Source of the DNA: Parapedobacter composti
GTDB taxonomy: Bacteria; Bacteroidota; Bacteroidia; Sphingobacteriales; Sphingobacteriaceae
Assembly (NCBI RefSeq): GCF_900112315.1
Contig: NZ_FOLL01000007.1
Location: 1-64,000, forward strand
DNA: 64,000 nucleotides
Direction of reading: 5' to 3'
In this document: positions 8,949-16,810 of the stretch, piece after piece
Layout: every line of letters starts with the position of its first letter
Position numbering within the stretch: position 1 is the first letter of the stretch
Notes under the pieces: model-generated
What the model was told of the DNA's origin: nothing
Database searches by the model: none
Seen by the model: only the letters and a program-made list of their open reading frames with translations
Position numbers and translations under genes: made by a program

Positions 8949-9006
8949 TGTATTCTATTAATTTTAGTAGCTTCCTTGTAAACACCTCGTTAACAGACCG
9001 GCCGAT

Positions 9007-9216
9007 TCACAGCACGCGCTCCGTTGCTATCCGCGTAAACCAAGACACGACACGCCGATGGTGTTCCTCCCCATATAGCTTGATAAATTGCCGCGTCTCT
9101 GAATGACTGAGGTTGTTGTAGACCTCCAACCGTTCCCTGGCAAATGCGGCGGTAAGCCGTATCCGGCACCTGCGTTCAATGCAGTCTTTCCAGTCTTCAA
9201 AATCCTGTGGTATCAT
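9007..9216 (-). CDS. small conserved-looking protein, first gene of the GTPase unit
   Basis: A 69-residue basic protein (QDFEDWKDCIERRCRIRLTA..., then ...YGEEHHRRVVSWFTRIA) that I do not recognise. It has two cysteines three residues apart (CIERRC) and a His pair, which could bind a metal, but there is no known motif. A strong promoter (TAACTTTG with TTG 20 bases upstream) overlapped by operator copy B lies 23-63 bases upstream of its ATG, and the GTPase gene starts 58 bases after its stop. This placement is the main support that it is a real gene. Confidence 0.6.
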   Translation of the reverse strand: MIPQDFEDWKDCIERRCRIRLTAAFARERLEVYNNLSHSETRQFIKLYGEEHHRRVVSWFTRIATERVL

Positions 9217-9238
9217 CTGTTAACGTTTTCGAGCATGC

Positions 9239-9269
9239 CAAAGTTAGGAACTAAAACCAGTAAAAGCAA
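9239..9269 (-). promoter_or_regulatory. promoter of the small gene plus GTPase unit (TTG, 20 bases, TAACTTTG)
   Basis: On the minus strand TTG (9267-9269) and TAACTTTG (9239-9246) are 20 bases apart, a perfect match to the phylum consensus. The TTG lies inside operator copy B. Confidence 0.65.
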
Positions 9270-9279
9270 CAAGGTTGCA
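9265..9279. promoter_or_regulatory. 15-bp operator-like palindrome, copy B (candidate Zur box)
   Basis: AGCAACAAGGTTGCA matches copy A at 12 of 15 positions and overlaps the -33 element of the GTPase-unit promoter, the same geometry as copy A. Confidence 0.6.
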
Positions 9280-9390
9280 AATGTATTTATGAGAAGCCAG
9301 CGCGGTAAGTATAAAACGATAAAGGCGGCGGAATCCGATACCGGTCCGCCGCCCTCGCACAAACACACAATATGTAAATATTGTAAATAT

Positions 9391-10095
9391 TTAGTGGTGG
9401 TGCCCGTGTTCCGCGTGGATTTCGAACTTCAGCTCCAGTACATTTTCGCCCGGAAACGCCGTAGTATAATCGCTGCGGTTCCAATCCGACCGGGTGATAT
9501 TAGCCTTCACACCGGCGTTCAATTTACGCAACACGTACGTCACTTCCTTGGTGGGCCCTTCATTATCGTGCCCGATGGTGAAGTAGCTCAGTATGCCCGT
9601 GGTTTCATATTTCCCCCCCACCGCTGTACCGTCAGCGTATGTTTGCTCCCGCGGCTGGAAAATAGCTCCGCTTTCATCATCGCTGTCAGGATTCAGGACG
9701 AAATCCCCGCCGATGAGGAATGCTTTGTATTGATCGGCCGTCGCCTTATCGGCGATGAAATCGTTCTGCACCTCTTTTCCGGTGTAGTCCCAGGCTTTCA
9801 GTTCGATTTTGTAGACCGCATCGGCCTCCAGATGCAGGTGGCCATTGGAAGTGGCGATGCCGTTCTCATCGAACTTGACGGTGATGGACTCACCTTCAAC
9901 AGCACCTCCCAGTCCGTGGAAATGGTCTCCGTGCGGATAAACGCCATCACCGCTGACCTCCGTAAAAATGAGCTCAGCCTTTTCAATCCCTTCCTTCACC
10001 GGGTCAGGGTCATTGTTATCCTTATTGCAGGATGCCAGTGAGCATGCTGTAAGTCCTACCAAAGCCAGTGCCGCAAATTTGTTTTGTTTTTTCAT
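9391..10095 (-). CDS. His-rich lipoprotein of the metal locus
   Basis: A 234-residue predicted lipoprotein: signal peptide, lipobox (SLASC), then a domain with paired His motifs (PHGDHFHGLGG and SNGHLHLEADAVY) and a C-terminal His tail (HAEHGHHH). The repeated HxH and HHH groups suggest metal binding at the outer membrane or in the periplasm. It is the last gene of the unit that starts with the TonB receptor or the His-rich protein upstream, 32 bases after the second DUF4625 gene. I do not recognise a named family. An ATG six bases earlier (10101) is also possible. Confidence 0.75.
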   Translation of the reverse strand: MKKQNKFAALALVGLTACSLASCNKDNNDPDPVKEGIEKAELIFTEVSGDGVYPHGDHFHGLGGAVEGESITVKFDENGIATSNGHLHLEADAVYKIELKAWDYTGKEVQNDFIADKATADQYKAFLIGGDFVLNPDSDDESGAIFQPREQTYADGTAVGGKYETTGILSYFTIGHDNEGPTKEVTYVLRKLNAGVKANITRSDWNRSDYTTAFPGENVLELKFEIHAEHGHHH

Positions 10096-10133
10096 TTCCA
10101 TTAGTATTTAATATCGTTTGTATAAAAAAATGC

Positions 10134-10595
10134 CTATTGTATTTTTATGCTCAGCCCCCGCATCGTCTGCCAACCCTCGCGGTCGGTCACCCGAATCATG
10201 AAGTGATAATCGCCAGGATCCACGTCGGCCGGTACTGTCAGTTCCACGCTGGCTTCATAGATACGCGGCGCGCCCGGAATTTCGAACGAGTTGATGTAGA
10301 CAAAAGGTTTGACCGGTGTTTTCACCGGTTCCATATCGCATTCGTTCACCTCTGTGCTGTGCGTATGGTGATCGAAATTATCGTGCACATCCAGACTGAA
10401 GGATCCCAGCGCGACGTTATCGCTGAATTTTGCCCGAAATACGAAGGTTTCACCGCGCTGGATGGTACTGCACTGCACGGGAAAAGCATCGGCATAGGCA
10501 ATGTCAATAACCGGATACTCCGTGTCGGTCGTGCCGTCATCCTTGCCGCACGACAGCAACGATGCCATGGCAAAAAAAATGATAATTCGTTTCAT
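10134..10595 (-). CDS. DUF4625-type lipoprotein
   Basis: A 153-residue lipoprotein (lipobox LLSC) consisting mainly of one DUF4625 immunoglobulin-like domain with a His cluster (DNFDHHTHSTEV) and a C-terminal DPGDYHFMIRVTDREG strand pair. It lies between two other periplasmic proteins of the same operon. Function is unknown; surface or periplasmic metal delivery to the TonB receptor is an inference from context. Confidence 0.8.
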   Translation of the reverse strand: MKRIIIFFAMASLLSCGKDDGTTDTEYPVIDIAYADAFPVQCSTIQRGETFVFRAKFSDNVALGSFSLDVHDNFDHHTHSTEVNECDMEPVKTPVKPFVYINSFEIPGAPRIYEASVELTVPADVDPGDYHFMIRVTDREGWQTMRGLSIKIQ

Positions 10596-10649
10596 GATTC
10601 GCTGTGTTTAAATGCCTGTACTGAACTTATGTTTTTGGGTTTACCAATG

Positions 10650-11117
10650 TTAACTGATGATCAACGTCGGGTCAACAGGAAGGTTTTCGCGCAGGTAAAT
10701 ACGAATCGTGTGCTTTTCTTCCAGCTTGGCACCGTTCTGATCCTGCACCACAATCACAAAGTCGTAAGTTCCTTCCGGCGCATCCTCGGGGATATCAAAA
10801 TGCTTATGCACATTAGTATTCCGGGCGCCGCGGTATTGATCCCAGGTAACCTCGTAGCTCCATTGCCCGGCATAAGTTTCATCGGGCCGTTGCTCGATCC
10901 GGATTTGAATGAAGTCGATCCGTTCGCCTGCCACCACATCCATATCGAAGTGGAAATCCTCGCCGACAACGCCGATTCCGTTGTTGCCCGACCCTATTTC
11001 CACGTTCTCCACGGTGGGCATGGCGGGGTCTGCCGGGGAATCCTTCTTGCAGGACGAAACAATCAACGCAGCAGCCCCGATAAATCCGAGGATGAAATTT
11101 AATTTTCTTGTTCTCAT
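10650..11117 (-). CDS. DUF4625-type lipoprotein
   Basis: A 155-residue lipoprotein (lipobox VSSC) with a DUF4625 domain: SGNNGIGVVGEDFHFDMDVV in the first half, NVHKHFDIP in the middle, and EGTYDFVIVVQDQNG near the end. It starts 18 bases after the TonB-dependent receptor gene, so the two are surely co-transcribed. It is shorter than the copy at 6669 and has only a single domain. Confidence 0.82.
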   Translation of the reverse strand: MRTRKLNFILGFIGAAALIVSSCKKDSPADPAMPTVENVEIGSGNNGIGVVGEDFHFDMDVVAGERIDFIQIRIEQRPDETYAGQWSYEVTWDQYRGARNTNVHKHFDIPEDAPEGTYDFVIVVQDQNGAKLEEKHTIRIYLRENLPVDPTLIIS

Positions 11118-11135
11118 TTTCTTACTATTTATCCA

Positions 11136-13544
11136 CTACTCTTTAATACTATTGCGATTCGCTATACCGACCGGTATCCGCATGGAGAAGACAATATTCC
11201 TGCCCATCTCGGGGAGTTCTATCAGCCGGTAAAAGCTTGTATGATCCATATATCTCGTATTCAGCAAGTTTTGTACCTGCAGGTTCAGGTGAACCTCCTG
11301 GTTCGCCACGGATACGGTATACCCCGCCTGTAGCGCCGCCACGCCATAGCCATCAGTCTTCCGCTCGGGGGGCACGATCCGGTATTGTCGGCCCACCAGC
11401 TTATAATCCAGCGACACAAAGGGGTTTCCTGCCCTATCCGGAGCCCAGGTCATGTTCATCAATACCGACGGTGGTGGGGCAAACGGCAGCGAAAACCCTT
11501 TTTTTGCGCCGGAGAGCTGTTTGGAAAACAGGTATTCCGCAAGCACCTCAGCGGTCAGCGCACTGCTTATGCGACGGGATAGCTGCAATTCGCCACCGTA
11601 CCGCATTACCCGGCTTTGTTCGTACTGGAATACCTGATTACCCGCTCCATAATAGTGGTCGAAGCGTGCTGTGGGATTCAGGTAAATGTAATTGGGAAAA
11701 TAATTATAAAACGGACTCACTATGATGCGCCAGCCACCATGTTGCCACGCTGCCGACAGGTCTGCTTGGTACGATTGCTCAGCCGACAATGACGGGTTGC
11801 CCTGTTCATAGCTGAAATAATGGTAATTCACCCCGTTGGCCGAAAGCTCCTTGGCAATCGGCATGCGGAAGCTCTTGCCGATGTTAGCCTTCAATGAAAC
11901 CGCATCAGCCGGGTCGTAATTAATCCCCACGGACCACACCACGCTATTGAAACGGCGGTGCAGGTCTGCAGCCCGCAGCAAGTATTCCTGCGTACCGCTG
12001 TCGTCTACCGGTGATGGAAACCAGTCGCGGTATGCCGACATGCGCAAGCTACCGTGGTCATACCGCAGGGCTGCATGCAGCAACGTCTTATCGTTCAGCC
12101 GGTATTTATCATACACAAACGCTCCGGCTGTCAGCTGGTCAAACGAAGGCACCAGAAACGTCCACCCGTCAATAGCGTTATCCTGGTACTCGCCATTAAA
12201 TCCGAACGTCAGCGTATGGCGACCGGTCTCCCAGTGATCTTTCACATTCAGTGAATAAACAAATTTATCAAATTCCCGTTCAAGCCCCATTGGTATACCG
12301 AGTGTATCGGGGAACACCGGCGGCATGTAACCGTGGTTGACATACTGGCTGAACTCCTGCCTGAAATTTCGCTGGAATCCCAGTTCCGCCTGCAAGTGGT
12401 GCGCTCCGAAATGGACGGCGTTCCGGCTGATCACCTTGAAATGGTTCACTTGCTGGCGGGGCATCAGAATGTCCCTCGCCGAACGGTCGTGCATACCGGC
12501 GTCAACCCTGCGCGGTTCCAGGCCATGCGCGTTGGCAAAGAATCCGGCCTTATTGTACGTATTGCTCACATAAAGGACGGAGTTGAACCGCTCACCGAGG
12601 TAACCCGCCGTCAGGTGAAGATTCATCTCCTGTCCGGCTGTATTCCGCAGGTGTTGCTTATGAAGTGCTACCGCATAATCATAAACATGCACCGTGTCTG
12701 TGGGAACCCGGTAATCGCCATAGCGCTGATAGGTGGCACGCCCATCGCCGAACCATCTGCTCCCGCGGCCTCCAAAACGTACGGAGGTGCCGTAGCTGCC
12801 GTTATTGCTTCTCCCCATAAGATCTACCGAAGCCATCGCCGTGTGCGGCGCCGGCGGCGACTCGGGCTTCACGTCAATAGCGCCGCCGATGGCATCCGAA
12901 CCGTAAACGAAAGATGCGGCACCTTTGATGATTTCCACCTCGCCGGCAGCGAACTGATCCAGTTCCAGGCCATGATCGGCTCCCCACTGCTGGCCTTCAT
13001 GCTTAACTCCCCTATCCACAACCATTACCCGGTTGAATCCCAACCCCCGGATAAGCGGTTTCGATTGGCCCGAGCCGATGCCGATGGTCTGTACCCCCGG
13101 CAACCGCTCCAGCGTTTTCATCAAGCTACCGCCCAGATTCCGGTAGATGAAATCCCGGCCGACGACCTCTACGTTCAGCGATTCGTGCTGTTTTCGCCGC
13201 TCCACATGGTTATCGGTAACCAGCACTTCATCAAGTACATGCATCGCACTGTCGAGTCGTATCGCTATCTGCTGGCCATCACGCTCCAGCCGGATTTCAG
13301 TCCGGTGGCTCCGGTAACCTTCCTTCTGGACACGGATACTGTAACTTCCCTTTGCCAGCGCGGCAAAGGAAAATTCGCCATCCTTACCGGTGTTTGCCTG
13401 CCTGCCGGTTCCCAGCAGCACAACATGAGCGTCTGAAACAGGAGCCCCATCCCCACCAGTCACCCGGCCGGACAACCGGAAGCCCTGTCCGCAGGCGAAA
13501 CTAACGTAAAACAATCCGGCAACAACACCGAGAACGATTTTCAT
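11136..13544 (-). CDS. TonB-dependent outer-membrane receptor, probable zinc uptake
   Basis: An 802-residue receptor: signal peptide, a carboxypeptidase-like beta-sandwich (about residues 22-92), a plug domain (about 110-235, with IRGLGFNRVMVVDRGVKHEG and YGSDAIGGAIDV), and a 22-strand barrel. It has no SusC-type signature and no SusD partner. The plug loop EGQQWGADHGLELDQ is typical of a metal-receptor branch common in Bacteroidota. The three DUF4625 lipoproteins, the COG0523 GTPase and the shared operator point to zinc (ZnuD-like role); iron or copper cannot be excluded. The last residues (IANRNSIKE) run past the usual terminal aromatic strand, a small oddity. Confidence 0.85.
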   Translation of the reverse strand: MKIVLGVVAGLFYVSFACGQGFRLSGRVTGGDGAPVSDAHVVLLGTGRQANTGKDGEFSFAALAKGSYSIRVQKEGYRSHRTEIRLERDGQQIAIRLDSAMHVLDEVLVTDNHVERRKQHESLNVEVVGRDFIYRNLGGSLMKTLERLPGVQTIGIGSGQSKPLIRGLGFNRVMVVDRGVKHEGQQWGADHGLELDQFAAGEVEIIKGAASFVYGSDAIGGAIDVKPESPPAPHTAMASVDLMGRSNNGSYGTSVRFGGRGSRWFGDGRATYQRYGDYRVPTDTVHVYDYAVALHKQHLRNTAGQEMNLHLTAGYLGERFNSVLYVSNTYNKAGFFANAHGLEPRRVDAGMHDRSARDILMPRQQVNHFKVISRNAVHFGAHHLQAELGFQRNFRQEFSQYVNHGYMPPVFPDTLGIPMGLEREFDKFVYSLNVKDHWETGRHTLTFGFNGEYQDNAIDGWTFLVPSFDQLTAGAFVYDKYRLNDKTLLHAALRYDHGSLRMSAYRDWFPSPVDDSGTQEYLLRAADLHRRFNSVVWSVGINYDPADAVSLKANIGKSFRMPIAKELSANGVNYHYFSYEQGNPSLSAEQSYQADLSAAWQHGGWRIIVSPFYNYFPNYIYLNPTARFDHYYGAGNQVFQYEQSRVMRYGGELQLSRRISSALTAEVLAEYLFSKQLSGAKKGFSLPFAPPPSVLMNMTWAPDRAGNPFVSLDYKLVGRQYRIVPPERKTDGYGVAALQAGYTVSVANQEVHLNLQVQNLLNTRYMDHTSFYRLIELPEMGRNIVFSMRIPVGIANRNSIKE

Positions 13545-13546
13545 CG

Positions 13547-13560
13547 AATATTATAATGTT
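13547..13560. promoter_or_regulatory. near-palindrome abutting the receptor start
   Basis: AATATTATAATGTT, or AACATTATAATATT on the coding strand, is symmetric at 12 of 14 positions and ends two bases before the receptor ATG. It could be an operator or a sequence that controls translation. It differs from the 15-bp palindrome shared by the locus. Confidence 0.3.
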
Positions 13561-13656
13561 AAAAAGACTTATGCACAATGCAGATGTACAACCATTTCCG
13601 GCTCGGAAACGGAAGAAAACGAACTCACGCAGGCAGTAGACAGCCTGTCTGGTTTG

Positions 13657-14025
13657 TTAAACTGATTGGGAAACGAGAGGCGGCCCCTTATTGGTGTGCC
13701 GGTCGCACAAGCCTTCATTGGGGGCCTTGGCTACGGGATGCGCGGCTAACCTTTTCAATTGAAATAAAGGAGCACACAGCGTAAAAGCCGGTTTAAGCAC
13801 GGCCTGCGCAGGAATGTAGTGGGTATACAGCTGGCAGAACGTACAATCCTGCATAGCTGCAGCGTCGTCATGATTTTCCTCGTGGTGATTATGGCTCTCA
13901 CAAGGGGAACCAGCATGATGATGAGTATGCATCGCATACATCAACGGCACGCTGATAACCGCCATCATTACGCTTATCGCGGCTATTTGCATGAATACCT
14001 TTGACATCTGTACGCAACGCTTCAT
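13657..14025 (-). CDS. His-rich small membrane protein (DUF2946-like layout)
   Basis: About 122 residues: one hydrophobic segment (SKVFMQIAAISVMMAVISV), then a His-rich stretch (HTHHHAG and SHNHHEENHDD) and a CxxC pair (DCTFCQLYTHY). This order resembles the DUF2946 proteins found beside metal-transport TonB receptors in other phyla. The longest open frame begins at 14100, but the promoter and operator copy C lie inside that stretch, so I start at 14025; the ATG at 14007 is a further option. The receptor gene follows 112 bases downstream. A periplasmic zinc-buffering or delivery role is inferred. Confidence 0.65.
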   Translation of the reverse strand: MKRCVQMSKVFMQIAAISVMMAVISVPLMYAMHTHHHAGSPCESHNHHEENHDDAAAMQDCTFCQLYTHYIPAQAVLKPAFTLCAPLFQLKRLAAHPVAKAPNEGLCDRHTNKGPPLVSQSV

Positions 14026-14029
14026 AATT

Positions 14030-14044
14030 CGCAGCAAAGTTGCA
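14030..14044. promoter_or_regulatory. 15-bp operator-like palindrome, copy C (candidate Zur box)
   Basis: CGCAGCAAAGTTGCA matches copy A at 12 of 15 positions. Here it covers the -7 element rather than the -33, and lies five bases upstream of the His-rich gene's ATG. Confidence 0.55.
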
Positions 14045-14065
14045 TTAAAATTCCGTAAATGACAA
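14035..14065 (-). promoter_or_regulatory. promoter of the His-rich protein and receptor unit (TTG, 20 bases, CAACTTTG)
   Basis: TTG (14063-14065) and CAACTTTG (14035-14042) on the minus strand are 20 bases apart, close to consensus. The transcript would start only a few bases before 14025, so translation is leaderless or starts at the downstream ATG at 14007. Confidence 0.5.
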
Positions 14066-14116
14066 ATCAGGATCGATATTTTTACGACATTGCTTACCAT
14101 TTGGCACCCACTTAAC

Positions 14117-14158
14117 GTAAAGAAGCCGTCTCGACTTTCGTTGAAACGGCTTCTTTAC
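14117..14158 (-). terminator. strong hairpin terminator at the end of the SusCD operon
   Basis: GTAAAGAAGCCGT (14117-14129) and ACGGCTTCTTTAC (14146-14158) form a perfect 13-bp stem with a 16-base loop. It lies just downstream of the leftward TIM-barrel gene and upstream of the metal locus, so it insulates the two. The U-run is imperfect. Confidence 0.7.
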
Positions 14159-14192
14159 GCGGTATTCGGTAACCGCATGGCTGATCGATCAA

Positions 14193-15095
14193 TCAACTCA
14201 ATTCTGCACCAATGCGCTCAAGCAGCCGCTTGGTCGCTTTTATTCCGTCCTCTTCGCTGAGCTCCTTGCCCTCGTATTCGATGCCGATATACCCCCGGTA
14301 TCCCGCATCCTTGACGATCCGGAGCATCCTCCGGTAATCGATATTGGCCTCGTCGCCGTTCGCATCAAACACGTTGGCCTTAGCGCTTACGCCTTTGGCG
14401 AATGGCATCAGTTCCGTTACGCCCTGGTAACGATCATATTCATAAAAATTACCGAAATCAGGAAGACTTCCACAATTGGGTTTGTTTACGCCTTTCAGCA
14501 CCGCGGCAAGCCAATCGCCATGCGAGGATATGCCCCCATGGTTTTCCACGATGACGTTTATGCCGTGCTTCGCCCCGAACTCGCTCAATCTGCCCAAACC
14601 GTCAATGGCGGCATCTTTCACCTCTTCCGGCGTACCTTTACCGGCCGCATTAACCCGGATGGCATGGCAGCCGAGGAATTTGGCTGCCTCTACCCATTTA
14701 TAATGATTTTCAACAGCCTTGATGCGTTCGTTGTCGTCGGTAGAGCCCAATGGCCCCTCCCCATCAACCATGATCAGCACATTTTTTACGCCGTGGTCCG
14801 TGGCCCGCCGGAGCAAGTCGGTCAAATATCCGTTATCTTTCGCCTTGTCTTTGAAAAACTGATTTACATATTCCACGGCGTGGATACCAAACGTTTCAGC
14901 GGCCGTCTTCGGAAAGTCAAGATTATCCAACCGTTTTGCAAAGATTGTCTTGTGGAGCGACCATTGTGCGAGCGAAATATCGAAAAACAAAGCATTCTTA
15001 TGTTCAGACATGGACGACATCGCTACCGACGGTAACACGGACAACCCCAGGGCGCCAACACCCAACTGTTTCAAAAATGATCTTCTATCTGTCAT
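14193..15095 (-). CDS. xylose-isomerase-like TIM-barrel protein with Tat signal
   Basis: About 300 residues. A twin-arginine signal (TDRRSFLKQLGVGALGLSVL) is followed by an AP-endonuclease-2/sugar isomerase TIM barrel (SLAQWSLHKTIF, HAIRVNAAG, INVIVENHGG, GYIGIEYEG). His and Glu residues at strand ends fit a metal-dependent sugar isomerase or epimerase, exported folded to the periplasm. The longest frame starts at 15140, inside the upstream Fe-S gene; the ATG at 15095 starts right before the Tat motif and is preferred. It is the last gene of the SusCD-led operon and may act on the imported sugar, but the substrate is unknown. Confidence 0.85.
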   Translation of the reverse strand: MTDRRSFLKQLGVGALGLSVLPSVAMSSMSEHKNALFFDISLAQWSLHKTIFAKRLDNLDFPKTAAETFGIHAVEYVNQFFKDKAKDNGYLTDLLRRATDHGVKNVLIMVDGEGPLGSTDDNERIKAVENHYKWVEAAKFLGCHAIRVNAAGKGTPEEVKDAAIDGLGRLSEFGAKHGINVIVENHGGISSHGDWLAAVLKGVNKPNCGSLPDFGNFYEYDRYQGVTELMPFAKGVSAKANVFDANGDEANIDYRRMLRIVKDAGYRGYIGIEYEGKELSEEDGIKATKRLLERIGAELS

Positions 15096-15124
15096 CGTAT
15101 TTATAATTTGGTCTCTTTTCTCCG

Positions 15125-15853
15125 CTAAATATTGGCCCAACCATGAGCAAGCACGTCCGCCAGATGCATGGTTTTAATGGGCAGCTGGTGTTTGTCTATA
15201 TACCCTTGGAGGTGTAACAAGCAGGATGAATCCGTGGAAATGATAAAATCCGCTTCCATTTCCAGTGCGTTATGTACTTTCTGTTCGGCCATGGCACTGG
15301 ATATGGCTTCAAATTTGACGGCAAAGGTACCTCCGAAACCACAGCAGGTATCCGTATCCCGCATCTCTACCAGTTCCAATCCGTCCACTCTACTTAACAG
15401 TTGCCTTGGTTCTTCCTTGATGCGGCATTCCCGCAGGGCCGAACAGGAATCGTGGTACACCGCGCGCCCCTCCAATTCTGCGCCAAAGTAATCCTTTTTA
15501 AGCACATTTACCAGAAAATCAGACAGCTCATAACTGTTTCCCTGAATTGCCCGGCAACGGTTATGCACCATGGTATTGGTGAACAAATCATTATATGCAT
15601 TCTTAACCATCCCCGTGCAGGAAGCCGACGGCGACACGATGGGCTGGTCATCTGCAAAGTCATGCAGGAACTTATTCCCTATTTTCTTAGCCTCATCCCA
15701 GAACCCCGCGTTATAAGCCGGCTGCCCACAACAGGTTTGCTGCGGATTATAAACCACTGTGCACCCAGCTTTCTCCAATACACGGACGGTATTGAAAGCC
15801 GTTTCGGGGAACAACTGGTCAACGAAACAAGGGATAAAGAGCTGAACCGTCAT
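15125..15853 (-). CDS. (Fe-S)-binding protein, LutA/LldE family
   Basis: A 242-residue protein with two CCG cysteine-rich domains: CFVDQLFPE with QTCCGQPAYNAG in the first half, and HDSCSALREC with DTCCGFGGTF in the second. This is the pattern of the A subunit of the LutABC/LldEFG L-lactate oxidase. No LutB or LutC gene is beside it, so whether it works in lactate oxidation, glycolate oxidation or with a distant partner is open. It is 81 bases downstream of the discoidin-like lipoprotein gene on the same strand and 29 bases upstream of the TIM-barrel gene. Confidence 0.88.
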   Translation of the reverse strand: MTVQLFIPCFVDQLFPETAFNTVRVLEKAGCTVVYNPQQTCCGQPAYNAGFWDEAKKIGNKFLHDFADDQPIVSPSASCTGMVKNAYNDLFTNTMVHNRCRAIQGNSYELSDFLVNVLKKDYFGAELEGRAVYHDSCSALRECRIKEEPRQLLSRVDGLELVEMRDTDTCCGFGGTFAVKFEAISSAMAEQKVHNALEMEADFIISTDSSCLLHLQGYIDKHQLPIKTMHLADVLAHGWANI

Positions 15854-15934
15854 GCGCTGTATGATATGGCAGCAAATTTAAGGGAATCTTTGACAAATCG
15901 ATTACGCCTTACCCATTCAGCACATGAATCTGCA

Positions 15935-16789
15935 TCAATACACCCCTATTTGTTCCACATTAATAAATTGATTGGCAACGATATGCGGCTCTGTTGCAAT
16001 AAATTTAATATACCTTGCACGAACGCGGCTTTCCAACTGAAAGGTATGCCAGATACCCGGATTAGTTAGTGGTATTTCCGTATCTATCACTTTTTCCCAA
16101 TGTTCGTTGTCTGTGCTCACGTGAAATTCAAGCCTCTTGATGGGGCCATTGTTACTGGCGCGCTGAGTCATTCCAAAACCATTCACGAAACGTTCGGTTT
16201 TCATGTCGATAATCAGCCAATGCGGATATGGCGTGGCTCCTCCTGCATAGTTGGTATGCCATATCTGGGTGTTGTTTTGCAGAACGTTGGCCCCAATATT
16301 CTGGGTTGGGTTCGTTGTTTGATGATAGCTGCTCACTCCCAGCACATCCCAGCCGTCGGTATTCATCACCGATTCACGGTCCCACCGCGTGCTTACCTCC
16401 ATATCAATAGCCGCTGATTTTTGACCTAACACTTTGGTGGTTAAAGGACTACCTCCAGGGAAGCGCGTGTCATCTACTTCCACCTGCAGAATATTAGGTA
16501 CCGTCACGCCTTCCAGCACCAGTATCCCAGCTTCATTGGTTTGCCCTTCATAAATCAAGCTGAAGTCTTCCTGCCCCCGGGGCTTCTCGTACACGTTCAG
16601 GTTTACGTTGGAGAGTGGTTCTCCATTTGTCCGTCCGCGTACGGAAATAGTAACATCAGCTTCTGTTTCCTCGGGCCCGCCATAGCTGTCAATATCCAAG
16701 TCGCCGCTGCAAGCCATTATCAATAGTTGCCCAATGGATACAATGGCCCACATAAGCAAATTCTTTTGTTTGAATCGTGTCATTGTCAT
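15935..16789 (-). CDS. discoidin (F5/8 type C)-like lipoprotein of the SusCD operon
   Basis: A 284-residue lipoprotein (lipobox IMAC). An N-terminal beta-sandwich (about residues 40-125) is followed by a discoidin-type carbohydrate-binding fold, with PHWLIIDMKTERFVNGFGMT, RLEFHVSTDNEHWEKV and RARYIKFIA as family landmarks. Such surface proteins bind glycans beside SusCD pairs. Neither a glycoside hydrolase nor a sulfatase is present in the operon, so the glycan cannot be named. It ends the SusCD core and is followed by the Fe-S gene. Confidence 0.8.
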   Translation of the reverse strand: MTMTRFKQKNLLMWAIVSIGQLLIMACSGDLDIDSYGGPEETEADVTISVRGRTNGEPLSNVNLNVYEKPRGQEDFSLIYEGQTNEAGILVLEGVTVPNILQVEVDDTRFPGGSPLTTKVLGQKSAAIDMEVSTRWDRESVMNTDGWDVLGVSSYHQTTNPTQNIGANVLQNNTQIWHTNYAGGATPYPHWLIIDMKTERFVNGFGMTQRASNNGPIKRLEFHVSTDNEHWEKVIDTEIPLTNPGIWHTFQLESRVRARYIKFIATEPHIVANQFINVEQIGVY

Positions 16790-16810
16790 GGTTTATTTCA
16801 TCTTTAACAT

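Noticed and set aside
9103-11102. Two long forward frames (9103-10041 and 10068-11102)
   Set aside because: Antisense to the lipoprotein genes of the metal locus, which have proper lipoboxes and family domains; the forward products do not resemble anything.
12333-13436. 367-codon forward open frame
   Set aside because: Antisense to the TonB-dependent receptor and without recognisable domains.
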